Assembly (NCBI GenBank): GCA_015272515.1
Contig: JACYLN010000104.1
Location: 1 to 36,264 of the forward strand
Source of the DNA: Leptolyngbyaceae cyanobacterium C42_A2020_001
GTDB taxonomy: Bacteria > Cyanobacteriota > Cyanobacteriia > Leptolyngbyales > Leptolyngbyaceae
Length of the DNA stretch: 36,264 bases
Direction: 5' to 3'
Shown here: piece after piece, positions 7,997 through 14,641 of the stretch
Layout: the number at the start of each line of letters is the position of its first letter
How positions within the stretch are numbered: position 1 is the first letter of the stretch
Translations under genes and position numbers: made by a program
The notes under the pieces: generated by a model
Database searches by the model: none
The model's input: the letters and a program-made list of their open reading frames with translations, nothing else
What the model was told of the DNA's origin: nothing

Positions 7997-9886
7997 TTAT
8001 AACTGTGGAGTATACTGCTCCTTCTCAGGTATATCTGTATACTCAGCAACGATTTGACGGAACTCTTCGCCATCAATCGTTTCCTTCTCAATCAGCAAAT
8101 CCACGAGGCGATCAATCACCACTCGGTTTTCACGAACGATGCGACGGGCTTCGTCGTAGCAATGCTCAACAATGGAACGCACCTGAGCATCAATCCGAGA
8201 CGCGATTTCTTCTGAGTATTCAGAGCGCACCATCAAGTCACGTCCCAGAAATACCTCCGAAGACTGCCCTTCAAGAGACAGCGGGCCCAGACTAGACATC
8301 CCAAAGCGAGTCACCATCTGACGTGCCATGCCCGTCACCTGTTGCAGGTCGTTGCCTGCACCAGTGGTGACTTCAGCATCCCCAAACACCACTTCTTCAG
8401 CCGCCCGTCCGCCCAGAGCACCTTGAATCCGAGCCAGGATTTGAGAGCGAGAAATCAGCATTTGCTCTTCACTGGGGGCAAACCAAGTCAAACCACGAGC
8501 TTGTCCACGCGGAACCAAAGTTACTTTTTGCACAGGGTCGTGGTCCCGCACGAGCGTGCCGATGATGGCATGTCCGATTTCGTGGTATGCGATTAAACGC
8601 TTGCTCTTGCTATCCACTAGGGGAGTCCCTTCCATACCTGCGATGACGCGATCAACAGCATCATCGATCTCCAGCATGGTGATGGCTTCTTTGCGGCGAC
8701 GCGCTGTGAGAATGGCGGCTTCGTTCAGCAGATTAGCCAGGTCAGCCCCAGAGAAACCAGGAGTCCGGCGAGCGATCGCTTCTAGGGAAATCTCAGTTGC
8801 CAGCTTCTTGTTGCGAGCGTGTACCTTCAATACTTCCAGACGACCCTTGATATCGGGCACATCCACTGTCACCTGACGGTCAAAACGTCCGGGACGCAAC
8901 AATGCCGCATCCAGCACATCGGGGCGGTTAGTGGCAGCAATGATGATGATGCCCGTGTTGCCTTCAAACCCATCCATTTCTGTCAACAACTGGTTCAGGG
9001 TTTGTTCGCGCTCATCGTTTCCACCACCGATGCCAGCGCCGCGCTGACGACCGACTGCATCAATTTCATCAATGAAGATGATGCAAGGTGCGTTTTCTTT
9101 CGCCTTCTTGAACAGGTCACGAACACGAGAGGCACCGACCCCAACAAACATCTCCACAAATTCAGAGCCAGAGATGCTGAAGAAAGGAACGCCTGCTTCC
9201 CCCGCGATCGCCTTTGCCAGCAAGGTTTTACCCGTGCCCGGAGGACCTACCAGCAATACCCCTTTGGGAATCCGCGCACCGACAGCGGTAAAGCGCTCAG
9301 GCTTCTTCAAAAAGGTGACTACCTCTTGCAGTTCTTCCTTTGCTTCCTCAATGCCAGCCACGTCATCAAACATTACGCCCGTCTTCGCTTCCATCTGGAA
9401 CCGCGCCCGAGACTTGCCAAAGCTCATTGCCTGTCCAGGACCACCAGGAACATTGCCGGAACGGCGGAACAGAAAGAACAGCCCACCAATCAGCAGAACG
9501 GGGAAGATGAGATTGCCCAACAAACCCCAGACCGCACCATCATTCCGAACAGGGTGAACATCAAAATGAATACCCTCCGTTCTCAGGCGAGAAACGAGTT
9601 CTGGAGAATTTCCGGGCAAATCGACGCGCAACCGCTGAATGCGATTGTCTAACTCTGAGTCGATCGCTTCAACAATCGCCGTCCGTCCGCCATCGTACAA
9701 ATCGACGCTCACCACTCGATCGGCATCCAGATATTCCAAAAAGCGCCCGTAGGTCATTCTCGTGTTTGCGGCATTCCTGCCCATGGTTGCCGGAGACGTG
9801 GATGCAAATGAGCCTTGCCACAGAAAGAAGCCAATCACCAATGCAGGCAATACCCACAATAGTGCTGTTCTCCAAGAAAATTTCAT
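7997..9886 (-). CDS. ftsH: ATP-dependent zinc metalloprotease FtsH (FtsH2-like)
   Basis: This 629-residue membrane AAA+ protease has two N-terminal membrane helices (about 8-26 and 122-141) around a lumenal/periplasmic domain. The ATPase has Walker A GPPGTGKT (214-221), Walker B IIFIDEID (269-276) and the second region of homology near 317-337. The M41 protease carries the zinc motif HEIGH (435-439). The start [11 protein letters not shown] and the C-terminal region [17 protein letters not shown] match, from memory, Synechocystis FtsH2 (Slr0228), which forms FtsH2/FtsH3 hexamers degrading photodamaged D1 in photosystem II repair. No key residue is missing. It is transcribed alone, with a strong terminator after it and about 230 nt of upstream spacer. 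Confidence 0.97.
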   Translation of the reverse strand: MKFSWRTALLWVLPALVIGFFLWQGSFASTSPATMGRNAANTRMTYGRFLEYLDADRVVSVDLYDGGRTAIVEAIDSELDNRIQRLRVDLPGNSPELVSRLRTEGIHFDVHPVRNDGAVWGLLGNLIFPVLLIGGLFFLFRRSGNVPGGPGQAMSFGKSRARFQMEAKTGVMFDDVAGIEEAKEELQEVVTFLKKPERFTAVGARIPKGVLLVGPPGTGKTLLAKAIAGEAGVPFFSISGSEFVEMFVGVGASRVRDLFKKAKENAPCIIFIDEIDAVGRQRGAGIGGGNDEREQTLNQLLTEMDGFEGNTGIIIIAATNRPDVLDAALLRPGRFDRQVTVDVPDIKGRLEVLKVHARNKKLATEISLEAIARRTPGFSGADLANLLNEAAILTARRRKEAITMLEIDDAVDRVIAGMEGTPLVDSKSKRLIAYHEIGHAIIGTLVRDHDPVQKVTLVPRGQARGLTWFAPSEEQMLISRSQILARIQGALGGRAAEEVVFGDAEVTTGAGNDLQQVTGMARQMVTRFGMSSLGPLSLEGQSSEVFLGRDLMVRSEYSEEIASRIDAQVRSIVEHCYDEARRIVRENRVVIDRLVDLLIEKETIDGEEFRQIVAEYTDIPEKEQYTPQL

Positions 9887-10116
9887 AAACCGCGCCCTCT
9901 AGATACAGGTTTCAAAACCGATATGAATATCAGTACGTGTATGGTCAGCGATCGCAAAAAGCTGCAACAGTGCTTTCTGATGACCTTCTAGCAAGTTCAA
10001 TTCAAAATTACACTCCCAAGCGTTCCTAATAAAATCAACCAGTTTGTGTATGAATTGTTAATTAAATTTAACGTGTTTTTCAGAAATGAAGCAACTAAGG
10101 AAGGCAAAGACTTGTT
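9887..10116. other. Intergenic region upstream of ftsH
   Basis: This 230-nt spacer must contain the ftsH promoter (minus strand). A small inverted repeat, GATAT-GA-ATATC, lies about 40 nt before the ftsH start (9921-9932). A HIP1-type GCGATCGC also occurs. No convincing -10/-35 pair or RNA gene was found. Confidence 0.4.
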
Positions 10117-10554
10117 TTATCGCCACAGGCATTCACCCACATCTTCTCCATTAAGTGTTTCGATGGTACGCTGACCCAGCCCCTTTTGATTCACTGTCTC
10201 TGCTTTGCGCGAGTCGTAGATTACTTGTCGTCGCCGACTGAGCATCTCTAACCACAAAACCAACCCTTCGTTGCTATAGAACTGACAGGCGAAGCCCCGA
10301 TGCTGAATCGAGGACTGCACTGCATAGTAACGACATTTGTCATCGCTGAGTCCCTGAATTTCCAGGCGTTCAGATCGATGAAAACCGAAGCGCTTGGGAT
10401 TGAGGCGAGCGGGGGTACAGGTTTTCGCCGCGTTCACAAAGCAATCCAAATCGTTACCACATTCGATTGGAGACGTGAGTTGAGTAGCAGAAACTGGAAA
10501 TGGTAGGACTACGAAGCCAATACCGGCGATCGCGGCGAGTTGCAATGGGCGCAT
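10117..10554 (-). CDS. Small exported Cys-containing hypothetical protein
   Basis: From ATG 10554 the product is 145 residues and starts MRPLQLAAIAGIGFVVLPFPVSATQ, a good Sec signal peptide with a likely cut after SAT or SATQ. A TTG five codons upstream is also in frame but less likely. The mature part has six Cys (CGNDLDC, TC, KC, AC, C near the end), suggesting disulfides in the periplasm. No family is recognised. It lies between ftsH and the hydrolase, all on the minus strand, with a 107-nt gap before it and 230 nt after. It seems a conserved-type small secreted protein rather than a chance frame. Confidence 0.65.
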   Translation of the reverse strand: MRPLQLAAIAGIGFVVLPFPVSATQLTSPIECGNDLDCFVNAAKTCTPARLNPKRFGFHRSERLEIQGLSDDKCRYYAVQSSIQHRGFACQFYSNEGLVLWLEMLSRRRQVIYDSRKAETVNQKGLGQRTIETLNGEDVGECLWR

Positions 10555-10676
10555 AATTGCGTGAGGCAATGGAATACCATCAAAAGCTGGGCAAATCCTA
10601 CATCTGCTTCAAAAAAGAAAGCATTAGGAAGCTACTATTCTATCTTCTGACTCCTAACTTCTGGCTTCTCTGCTGA

Positions 10677-11537
10677 TTACCGCTTGTAAACAATAAAACC
10701 CGCGATCGCGTCCAATAATGCCTCTGGCTCATCAGCCCGAACGCCATGCCCACTGTTCTCAAAAATTCGCAGATCGGCATTGGGAATTAACTCGGCAATC
10801 TCTTCCGAAAATTCGGGAGCGCAGATCCAGTCATGTTTTGCGCCAATCACCAGGGTTGGAGCCGTAATTTTGGGTAATTGGTCGCGCACATCATAGGTTC
10901 GCAAAAACCCACCAAACGCTTCGTTAATCGCATCGGGTGACAAAATCGCCCGTTTCCAACTGTTTTTGGGTGAATTAGGGTCAAACGTGAGCGAGTACAT
11001 TGACCCCATCACCTGAAAGTATTCCCGCAAGTGTTCCTCATCCCGAAAGGTGCCATCCCACAGGTGTTGAGCGATCGCTGTTTGCTCCTCGCTGCCTTTC
11101 TCCGCCAAGATCTGCTTTGCCCGGTCTAAAAATCGGTAATCAGGGACGGTCACAATCGCAATCAAGTGCGACACATTTTCGGGGTAGCGGCTGGCATAGG
11201 TCAATGCCACCATACCGCCATAGGAAGCTCCGATTACAACAATTTTGCCCAGTCCTAAATACTGACGCAACGCTTCCATGTCTTCCACGTTGTTGTCGAG
11301 GGTATAGGTGGATTTGTCTCCTCGTTGCGATCGCCCCTGCCCCCGATGGTCAAAATACACCAGTTGCATCCGCTTACTCAGCGGCGAAAAGGTGGGCTTA
11401 AACGAGGTGTGATCCGCCCCCGGTCCGCCATGAATTAAAAACGCCACAGGCTTCTCCTTCATTCGCGCCCCATCCGGCACCAACCCTGCCCCCTCCACAT
11501 CAAAATAAATCTCCGTATCCCGAATCTTTGCCCGCAT
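10677..11537 (-). CDS. Alpha/beta hydrolase (proline iminopeptidase-like)
   Basis: This 286-residue protein has the alpha/beta-hydrolase fold features of the S33/proline iminopeptidase group: oxyanion-loop HGGPG (36-40), DHRGQGRS (63-70), the nucleophile elbow GASYGG with Ser105, and likely acid Asp236 (in GAKHDW) and His264 (in SGHGV). A cap domain of about 100 residues lies between residues 130 and 215. HGGPGA and DHRGQGRS are typical of prolyl aminopeptidases, but tricorn-interacting peptidases and general esterases share them, so substrate is uncertain. No signal peptide, so cytosolic. The ATG at 11537 gives a normal start. It is divergent from the toxin-antitoxin remnants that begin about 70 nt away. 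Confidence 0.88.
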   Translation of the reverse strand: MRAKIRDTEIYFDVEGAGLVPDGARMKEKPVAFLIHGGPGADHTSFKPTFSPLSKRMQLVYFDHRGQGRSQRGDKSTYTLDNNVEDMEALRQYLGLGKIVVIGASYGGMVALTYASRYPENVSHLIAIVTVPDYRFLDRAKQILAEKGSEEQTAIAQHLWDGTFRDEEHLREYFQVMGSMYSLTFDPNSPKNSWKRAILSPDAINEAFGGFLRTYDVRDQLPKITAPTLVIGAKHDWICAPEFSEEIAELIPNADLRIFENSGHGVRADEPEALLDAIAGFIVYKR

Positions 11538-11610
11538 GGCATGTTCCGTAAGGGTTTTTACATAGGTGTTGCTGGATTATATTGCTTCTAGCGTTGGAGT
11601 GCAGGCTATT

Positions 11611-11907
11611 TTGGTTTACGACTTTGAATGGAACGTCGCGAAGGAGCAAGAAAACATTCGCAAGCATAGCCTCAACTTTCGTCAAGCAACCAGTGTCTTT
11701 CGTGACCCAAATCAGCTTGTAATTTACGATGAGGAGCACAGTGAGGAGGAAGATCGTTGAATTACGATGGGGATAGATAGCTCAGGTATCTTACGTGTTG
11801 TGATTCGTACCGGTGAACGCGTGGATGACAGCGCAACCAAAATCCGCATAATTTCAGCACGGAAAGCAACAAAGATTGAGGAAGCGGCATATCTTGGAGA
11901 TGAATGA
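11611..11907 (+). pseudogene. brnT: brnT-like toxin gene broken by an in-frame TGA
   Basis: The frame reads VYDFEWNVAKEQENIRKHS and LNFRQATSVFRDP, typical of BrnT ribonuclease toxins, down to EEEDR, then TGA at 11758-11760. Read through in the same frame, it continues ITMGIDSSGILRVVIRTG and ends with KIRIISARKATKIEE, the conserved BrnT C-terminus, stopping at 11905-11907. BrnT relatives have Trp at this place (RWITMG), so TGG has become TGA. The truncated product lacks the C-terminal strand and helix and should be inactive. The start is uncertain: TTG 11611 with GGAG at 11596-11599 fits best; GTG 11599 and GTG 11566 are in frame. It overlaps brnA by ATGA. Confidence 0.85.
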
Positions 11908-12119
11908 TGAAAGCAGAGTATGACTTTTCTAAAGGTGAACGAGGTAAGTTCTATAACTGCGATGCAGAATTTCGTGTTCCCATTTATTTAGATGAGGATG
12001 TAGAGCAATTTTTGACTCAACTTTCTGCTGATAAACATATTGATGTTCAAGCACTAGTCAATGAGTGGCTTAGGAGCAACATCAGGTTGATTCAAAGTGT
12101 TCAAACAGTTGAGTCTTAA
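11904..12119 (+). CDS. brnA: BrnA-family antitoxin
   Basis: This 71-residue protein begins MMKAEYDFSKGERGKFYNCDAEF, as cyanobacterial BrnA-type antitoxins do, and continues RVPIYLDEDVEQFLTQL, the ribbon-helix-helix-like DNA-binding part, then a C-terminal helix. BrnA neutralises BrnT and represses the brnTA promoter. It overlaps the toxin frame by 4 nt (ATGA), the normal coupled arrangement; the second ATG, at 11907, is also possible. Because the toxin has a nonsense codon, this is now an orphan antitoxin unless readthrough occurs. Its last codons lie inside the direct repeat that recurs upstream of livG. Confidence 0.8.
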   Translation: MMKAEYDFSKGERGKFYNCDAEFRVPIYLDEDVEQFLTQLSADKHIDVQALVNEWLRSNIRLIQSVQTVES

Positions 12120-12199
12120 TTTATGACTCAAGCACAGGTGGAGGATGCGATCGCCCAGTCCAATACTCTATATATTTTGGAAGCAAGAGAAGCAACGGT
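12089..12199 (+). repeat. 110-bp direct repeat, copy A (brnA tail plus livG start)
   Basis: About 84 of 110 positions match 12705-12815 with no gaps and a constant offset of 616 bp (aligned by eye). It covers the final codons of brnA, the spacer and the first 26 or so codons of a livG-like frame. Confidence 0.85.
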
Positions 12200-12209
12200 T
12201 ATAACGTGA
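12123..12209 (+). pseudogene. Duplicated 5' fragment of livG
   Basis: ATG 12123 opens a 28-codon frame starting MTQAQVEDAIAQ and containing YILEAR, parallel to MTQAQADGAIAH and YILEAR of the true livG at 12739. After codon 28 it stops and the similarity ends. It is a degenerate copy of the livG start, not a working gene. Confidence 0.8.
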
Positions 12210-12238
12210 GTCAAAATTGAAAGTCGTTGGAGATGTAA

Positions 12239-12460
12239 ATGATTACTCGCTCAGATGTTGAACTGGCAATTAGACAGCTACCAGAGGATGAAGTTCGCAA
12301 TTTAGCAAAGTGGCTCCAAGACTATCTTGATGAAACGTGGGATAAGCAAATCGAAGCGGATTTGGTATCAGGAAAACTAGATCATCTAATTGCTAGAGCA
12401 GAGGCAGACATCGCAACCAACAACGTGAGGGATTTGGATGAGGTCCTTCGCAACGGCTGA
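12239..12460 (+). CDS. Putative antitoxin of a RelE/ParE-type module
   Basis: This 73-residue acidic protein (MITRSDVELAIRQLPEDEV, then NLAKWLQDYLDETWDKQIEADL) has the size, charge and position of an antitoxin. I identify it mainly by its partner: its last 23 nt overlap the start of a RelE-like toxin frame in the +1 register. The helix-rich N-terminal half could form a dimerisation or DNA-binding region, and the C-terminal tail IARAEADIATNNVRDLDEVL may wrap the toxin. The WDKQIEADLxxGKLD segment is one I associate with cyanobacterial antitoxins lacking a well-known name. It is intact. The module lies between the two copies of the 110-bp repeat. Confidence 0.7.
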   Translation: MITRSDVELAIRQLPEDEVRNLAKWLQDYLDETWDKQIEADLVSGKLDHLIARAEADIATNNVRDLDEVLRNG

Positions 12461-12695
12461 TTTTTGGAAAGCGTATGCTAAGTTATCACTTGATATGAAA
12501 GAGCAAGCACAGAAAGCTTACAAACTTTGGCAGGATGATCCACTTCATCCTTCTTTACACTTTAAGAAAGTTGGAAAAAATCTTTGGTCTGCTCGTGTCA
12601 GCAGTGGATTTCGGGCACTAGCCTTGAAGGAAGGCGACGATTATTATTAGTTCTGGATCGGTGAGCATGACGAATATGAGAGTTTTTTGAATTAG
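12438..12695 (+). pseudogene. RelE/ParE-type toxin gene broken by an in-frame TAG
   Basis: The frame from ATG 12438 reads MRSFATADFWKAYAKL and LHFKKVGKNLWSARVSSGFRAL, typical of RelE/ParE-fold mRNA-interferase toxins, then GDDYY and TAG at 12648-12650. Beyond the stop, the same frame continues FWIGEHDEYESFLN to TAG at 12693-12695. Relatives end with a YWFWIGxHDEYE motif, so the TAG replaces the first Trp. The lost strand and HDEYE tail belong to the toxin core, so the 70-residue product is probably inactive. The full length would be 85 residues, normal for the family. Its end is 10 bp from repeat copy B. Confidence 0.85.
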
Positions 12696-12704
12696 CTGAT
12701 TGCC

Positions 12705-12815
12705 GATTTCAAGCGTTCCAACGGTTGAGTCCTAATCTATGACGCAAGCACAAGCAGATGGGGCGATCGCCCATCCCAAGACTCCCTATATTCTGGAAGC
12801 CAGAGGCGTGACGCG
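12705..12815 (+). repeat. 110-bp direct repeat, copy B (livG start)
   Basis: Partner of 12089-12199, about 76 percent identical by eye. It includes the sequence just before livG and the first 26 or so codons of livG. The two copies bracket the relBE-like module. Confidence 0.85.
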
Positions 12816-13545
12816 GCGCTTTGGGGGGTTGGTGGCTGTGAATAACGTGTCATTTGCCGTGCAGCCGGGGGAAATTTTTGGCTTGATTGGTCCCAATGGG
12901 GCGGGAAAAACAACGTTCTTCAATTTATTGACAGGATTGATCCAGCCGAGCAGCGGGCAGATGTTGCACAACGGGGAAGAGATTTGGCGATCGCGCCCAT
13001 TTCAGATTGCCCAGCGCGGCATTGCCAGAACGTTTCAAAACATTCGCCTGTTTGGTGAACTGTCTGCTTTAGAGAACGTGATGATTGCTCACCATATCCA
13101 TACTCGCAGTGGGTTGGTAAAAGGGGTGCTGAGTTTGCCCCCTGCCCCAACGGAGGAGAGAAAAACGCGGGAGAAGGCGTTTGAACTATTGGGATTGGTG
13201 GGATTGGGCGATCGCGCTTCTGAACAAGCCAAAAACTTTGCTTATGGCGATCAGCGACGACTGGAAATTGCCCGTGCTCTGGCGCTGGAACCGAAAGTAT
13301 TGTTGCTGGATGAACCTGCGGCAGGAATGAACCCGAATGAGAAGGGGCAATTGAGTGACTTTATTCGCGATATTCGGCAACAGTTTGACCTCACCGTATT
13401 ACTGATTGAACACCATGTACCGTTGGTGATGGGTTTGTGCGATCGCATTGCTGTGCTCGACTTTGGTCAACTCATCGCGCTAGGTGATCCAACCCAGGTA
13501 AAAAATGATCCAGCCGTGATCGAAGCCTATTTGGGAGCAGAGTAA
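12739..13545 (+). CDS. livG: Branched-chain/neutral amino acid ABC transporter ATPase LivG (NatA-like)
   Basis: This 268-residue ABC ATPase has Walker A GPNGAGKT (51-58), a LivG-type signature region AYGDQRRLEIARAL (168-181), Walker B VLLLDEP (187-193) and the LivG-specific AAGMNPNE that follows. It powers uptake of branched-chain or neutral amino acids together with LivF and two permeases; in cyanobacteria the pair corresponds to NatA and NatE. The signature loop reads AYGDQ rather than LSYGQQ, a tolerated variant. The N-terminus has about 18 variable residues before the domain, and the same 5' sequence occurs as a degenerate duplicate at 12123. LivF lies 2.6 kb downstream, separated by a minus-strand block. 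No permease or binding-protein gene is in the window. Confidence 0.92.
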   Translation: MTQAQADGAIAHPKTPYILEARGVTRRFGGLVAVNNVSFAVQPGEIFGLIGPNGAGKTTFFNLLTGLIQPSSGQMLHNGEEIWRSRPFQIAQRGIARTFQNIRLFGELSALENVMIAHHIHTRSGLVKGVLSLPPAPTEERKTREKAFELLGLVGLGDRASEQAKNFAYGDQRRLEIARALALEPKVLLLDEPAAGMNPNEKGQLSDFIRDIRQQFDLTVLLIEHHVPLVMGLCDRIAVLDFGQLIALGDPTQVKNDPAVIEAYLGAE

Positions 13546-13632
13546 GCAGCATTTTTTGAATCTGGAATCAGAAAGGTTTGGGAGAAGTTGGCAAGCAGGG
13601 GCGAGTCTTCCTGTAGGACGGCTTCATCGTCG

Positions 13633-13717
13633 GTCTAACGGCAGAGTTGAGCCGATGCAGTATTCTTCAACTCTAACCGATCAACTCTCTTCATTCGGCT
13701 CCAACGCAGTGTTGGGC
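13633..13717 (-). other. Integron-type attC recombination site
   Basis: Read on the minus strand, the site has R'' GCCCAAC (13717-13711), a 5-nt spacer, L'' GTTGGAGCCGA (13705-13695), a central variable part, L' TCGGCTCAAC (13655-13646), a 6-nt spacer and R' GTTAGAC (13639-13633). R'' and R' fit RYYYAAC and GTTRRRY. L'' and L' pair except for one extra G in L'', the extrahelical base typical of attC. The site lies 23 nt after the stop of the minus-strand gene, the normal place in a cassette. No integrase is in the window. Confidence 0.85.
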
Positions 13718-14361
13718 TGCGTGTAGCATGTTCAGGATGTTTAGGAGATGCCGTGCAGCTTAAGCATCTTAAGAATCTCCTTCCTTTTATTTTCAACACA
13801 AACTTGATCCAAAACCAACTCCTTGAGAATGGAAATGTATTGAGGTCTGCACAGGATTACGTCCTCATCCTGATCCATCAACCAAGCCTCTTCATCACAT
13901 GCCCAAGCTCTCACCTCATCGAGTGTTGGATTTAGATTATTGGGTTTTCTTTCAACTTCACCCTGCCATCTTCGGGTTAATTCACCTTTACCTATCAACA
14001 CTGAACATTCATGCAGGTAGAACTGGCATCCAACTTCTAAAGCAGGATCTAGAACACGATCGAGAAATACAACCTGAATTAAACCGCTGTGTCCTGGTTT
14101 AATTTCTGGTGATCCTCCAATAGGTTCAACAGCATTTAAAGCCGAATCTTTAGAGACTCGAAAATGTAGGGTGTAAATAAATGAACCAATTTTGAGCGGT
14201 ACTTTTCTGCCGCCCTCCGCGATTGGGTGAAGTTGAACGATCGCTTCTGCAAACTCAGCCAATTCATCAGCCCTTACTGACGACCTTGCAATTTGATAAA
14301 ACATCAACTCTAACAGGCAATTTTCAAACCACTGTCTTAACAGATACGAGTAGCAGCCCAA
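13640..14361 (-). mobile_element. Single integron gene cassette
   Basis: The inferred cassette starts (minus strand) with TTGGGC at 14361, where the full GTTGGGC (14362-14356) is the exact complement of the attC R'' GCCCAAC. It ends within R' at 13639. It holds one gene and its attC, about 722 bp. The predicted empty site would read ...AAGTTG joined to TTAGAC.... The boundary at 14362 is an inference from the 7-bp match, as no second attC is seen upstream. Confidence 0.65.
13741..14304 (-). CDS. Cassette protein with EF-Tu domain-3-like segment
   Basis: From ATG 14304 the product is 187 residues. Upstream codons to 14400 are open but lie across the inferred cassette boundary. Residues about 20-107 look like the third (beta-barrel) domain of EF-Tu: QLHPIAEGGRKVPL, HFRVSKDSAL, then PEIKPGHSGLIQVVF, DPALEVGCQFYLHE and IGKGELTRR, parallel to EEGGR, FR, MPGD, LEEGLRFAIREGG and VGAGVVTKI. 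No GTPase domain is present. The C-terminal 75 residues contain VRAWACDEEAWLMDQDEDVILC and a final helix, a segment resembling small cassette or immunity proteins of unknown role. Function is not known. It is the only gene of the attC cassette. Confidence 0.7.
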   Translation of the reverse strand: MFYQIARSSVRADELAEFAEAIVQLHPIAEGGRKVPLKIGSFIYTLHFRVSKDSALNAVEPIGGSPEIKPGHSGLIQVVFLDRVLDPALEVGCQFYLHECSVLIGKGELTRRWQGEVERKPNNLNPTLDEVRAWACDEEAWLMDQDEDVILCRPQYISILKELVLDQVCVENKRKEILKMLKLHGIS

Positions 14362-14641
14362 CAACTTATTATAAAGAATTTTCTCTGAGCAATACGCCAA
14401 TAAGGCAATATCCAGAATTTCTTCTCGATAATGGTTCTATCCCAGACGTTATTCAGATCTTTTTCTCATGATATCTCTGTGACAGACGTTATCGAGAAAA
14501 AATACGGGTAGTTTTTAGAATTTTCTTCGGCAAGATCGTGTTACTTATTACACTTTGTACTTGGTGCGATCGCACTATCAGTGTTTCAATCGGTACTACA
14601 CCCCACACCCAATACCCCATCCCCTTTCTTAAGCAGCCATA
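14305..14641. other. Non-coding spacer with an inverted repeat
   Basis: This 337-nt stretch between the cassette gene and the methyltransferase has no supported gene. It contains TTCTCGATAA (14422-14431) and its exact complement TTATCGAGAA (14489-14498), which could bring 57 nt into a loop, and a direct repeat CAGACGTTAT near both arms (14443-14452 and 14483-14492). No attC motifs (RYYYAAC/GTTRRRY pairs) were found here apart from the cassette boundary at 14356-14362. Confidence 0.45.

Noticed and set aside
9072-9557. 161-codon plus-strand frame inside ftsH
   Set aside because: Antisense shadow of the ATPase domain; no ribosome site or family.
8819-9652. 277-codon open frame on the plus strand
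   Set aside because: It lies entirely antisense to the catalytic part of ftsH; low Ala/Gly bias and no recognisable domain. GC-rich conserved genes often leave such shadows.
14401-14641. Possible second attC for the methyltransferase
   Set aside because: No GTTRRRY/RYYYAAC pair with matching L boxes was found after the methyltransferase stop, so it is not called a second cassette.
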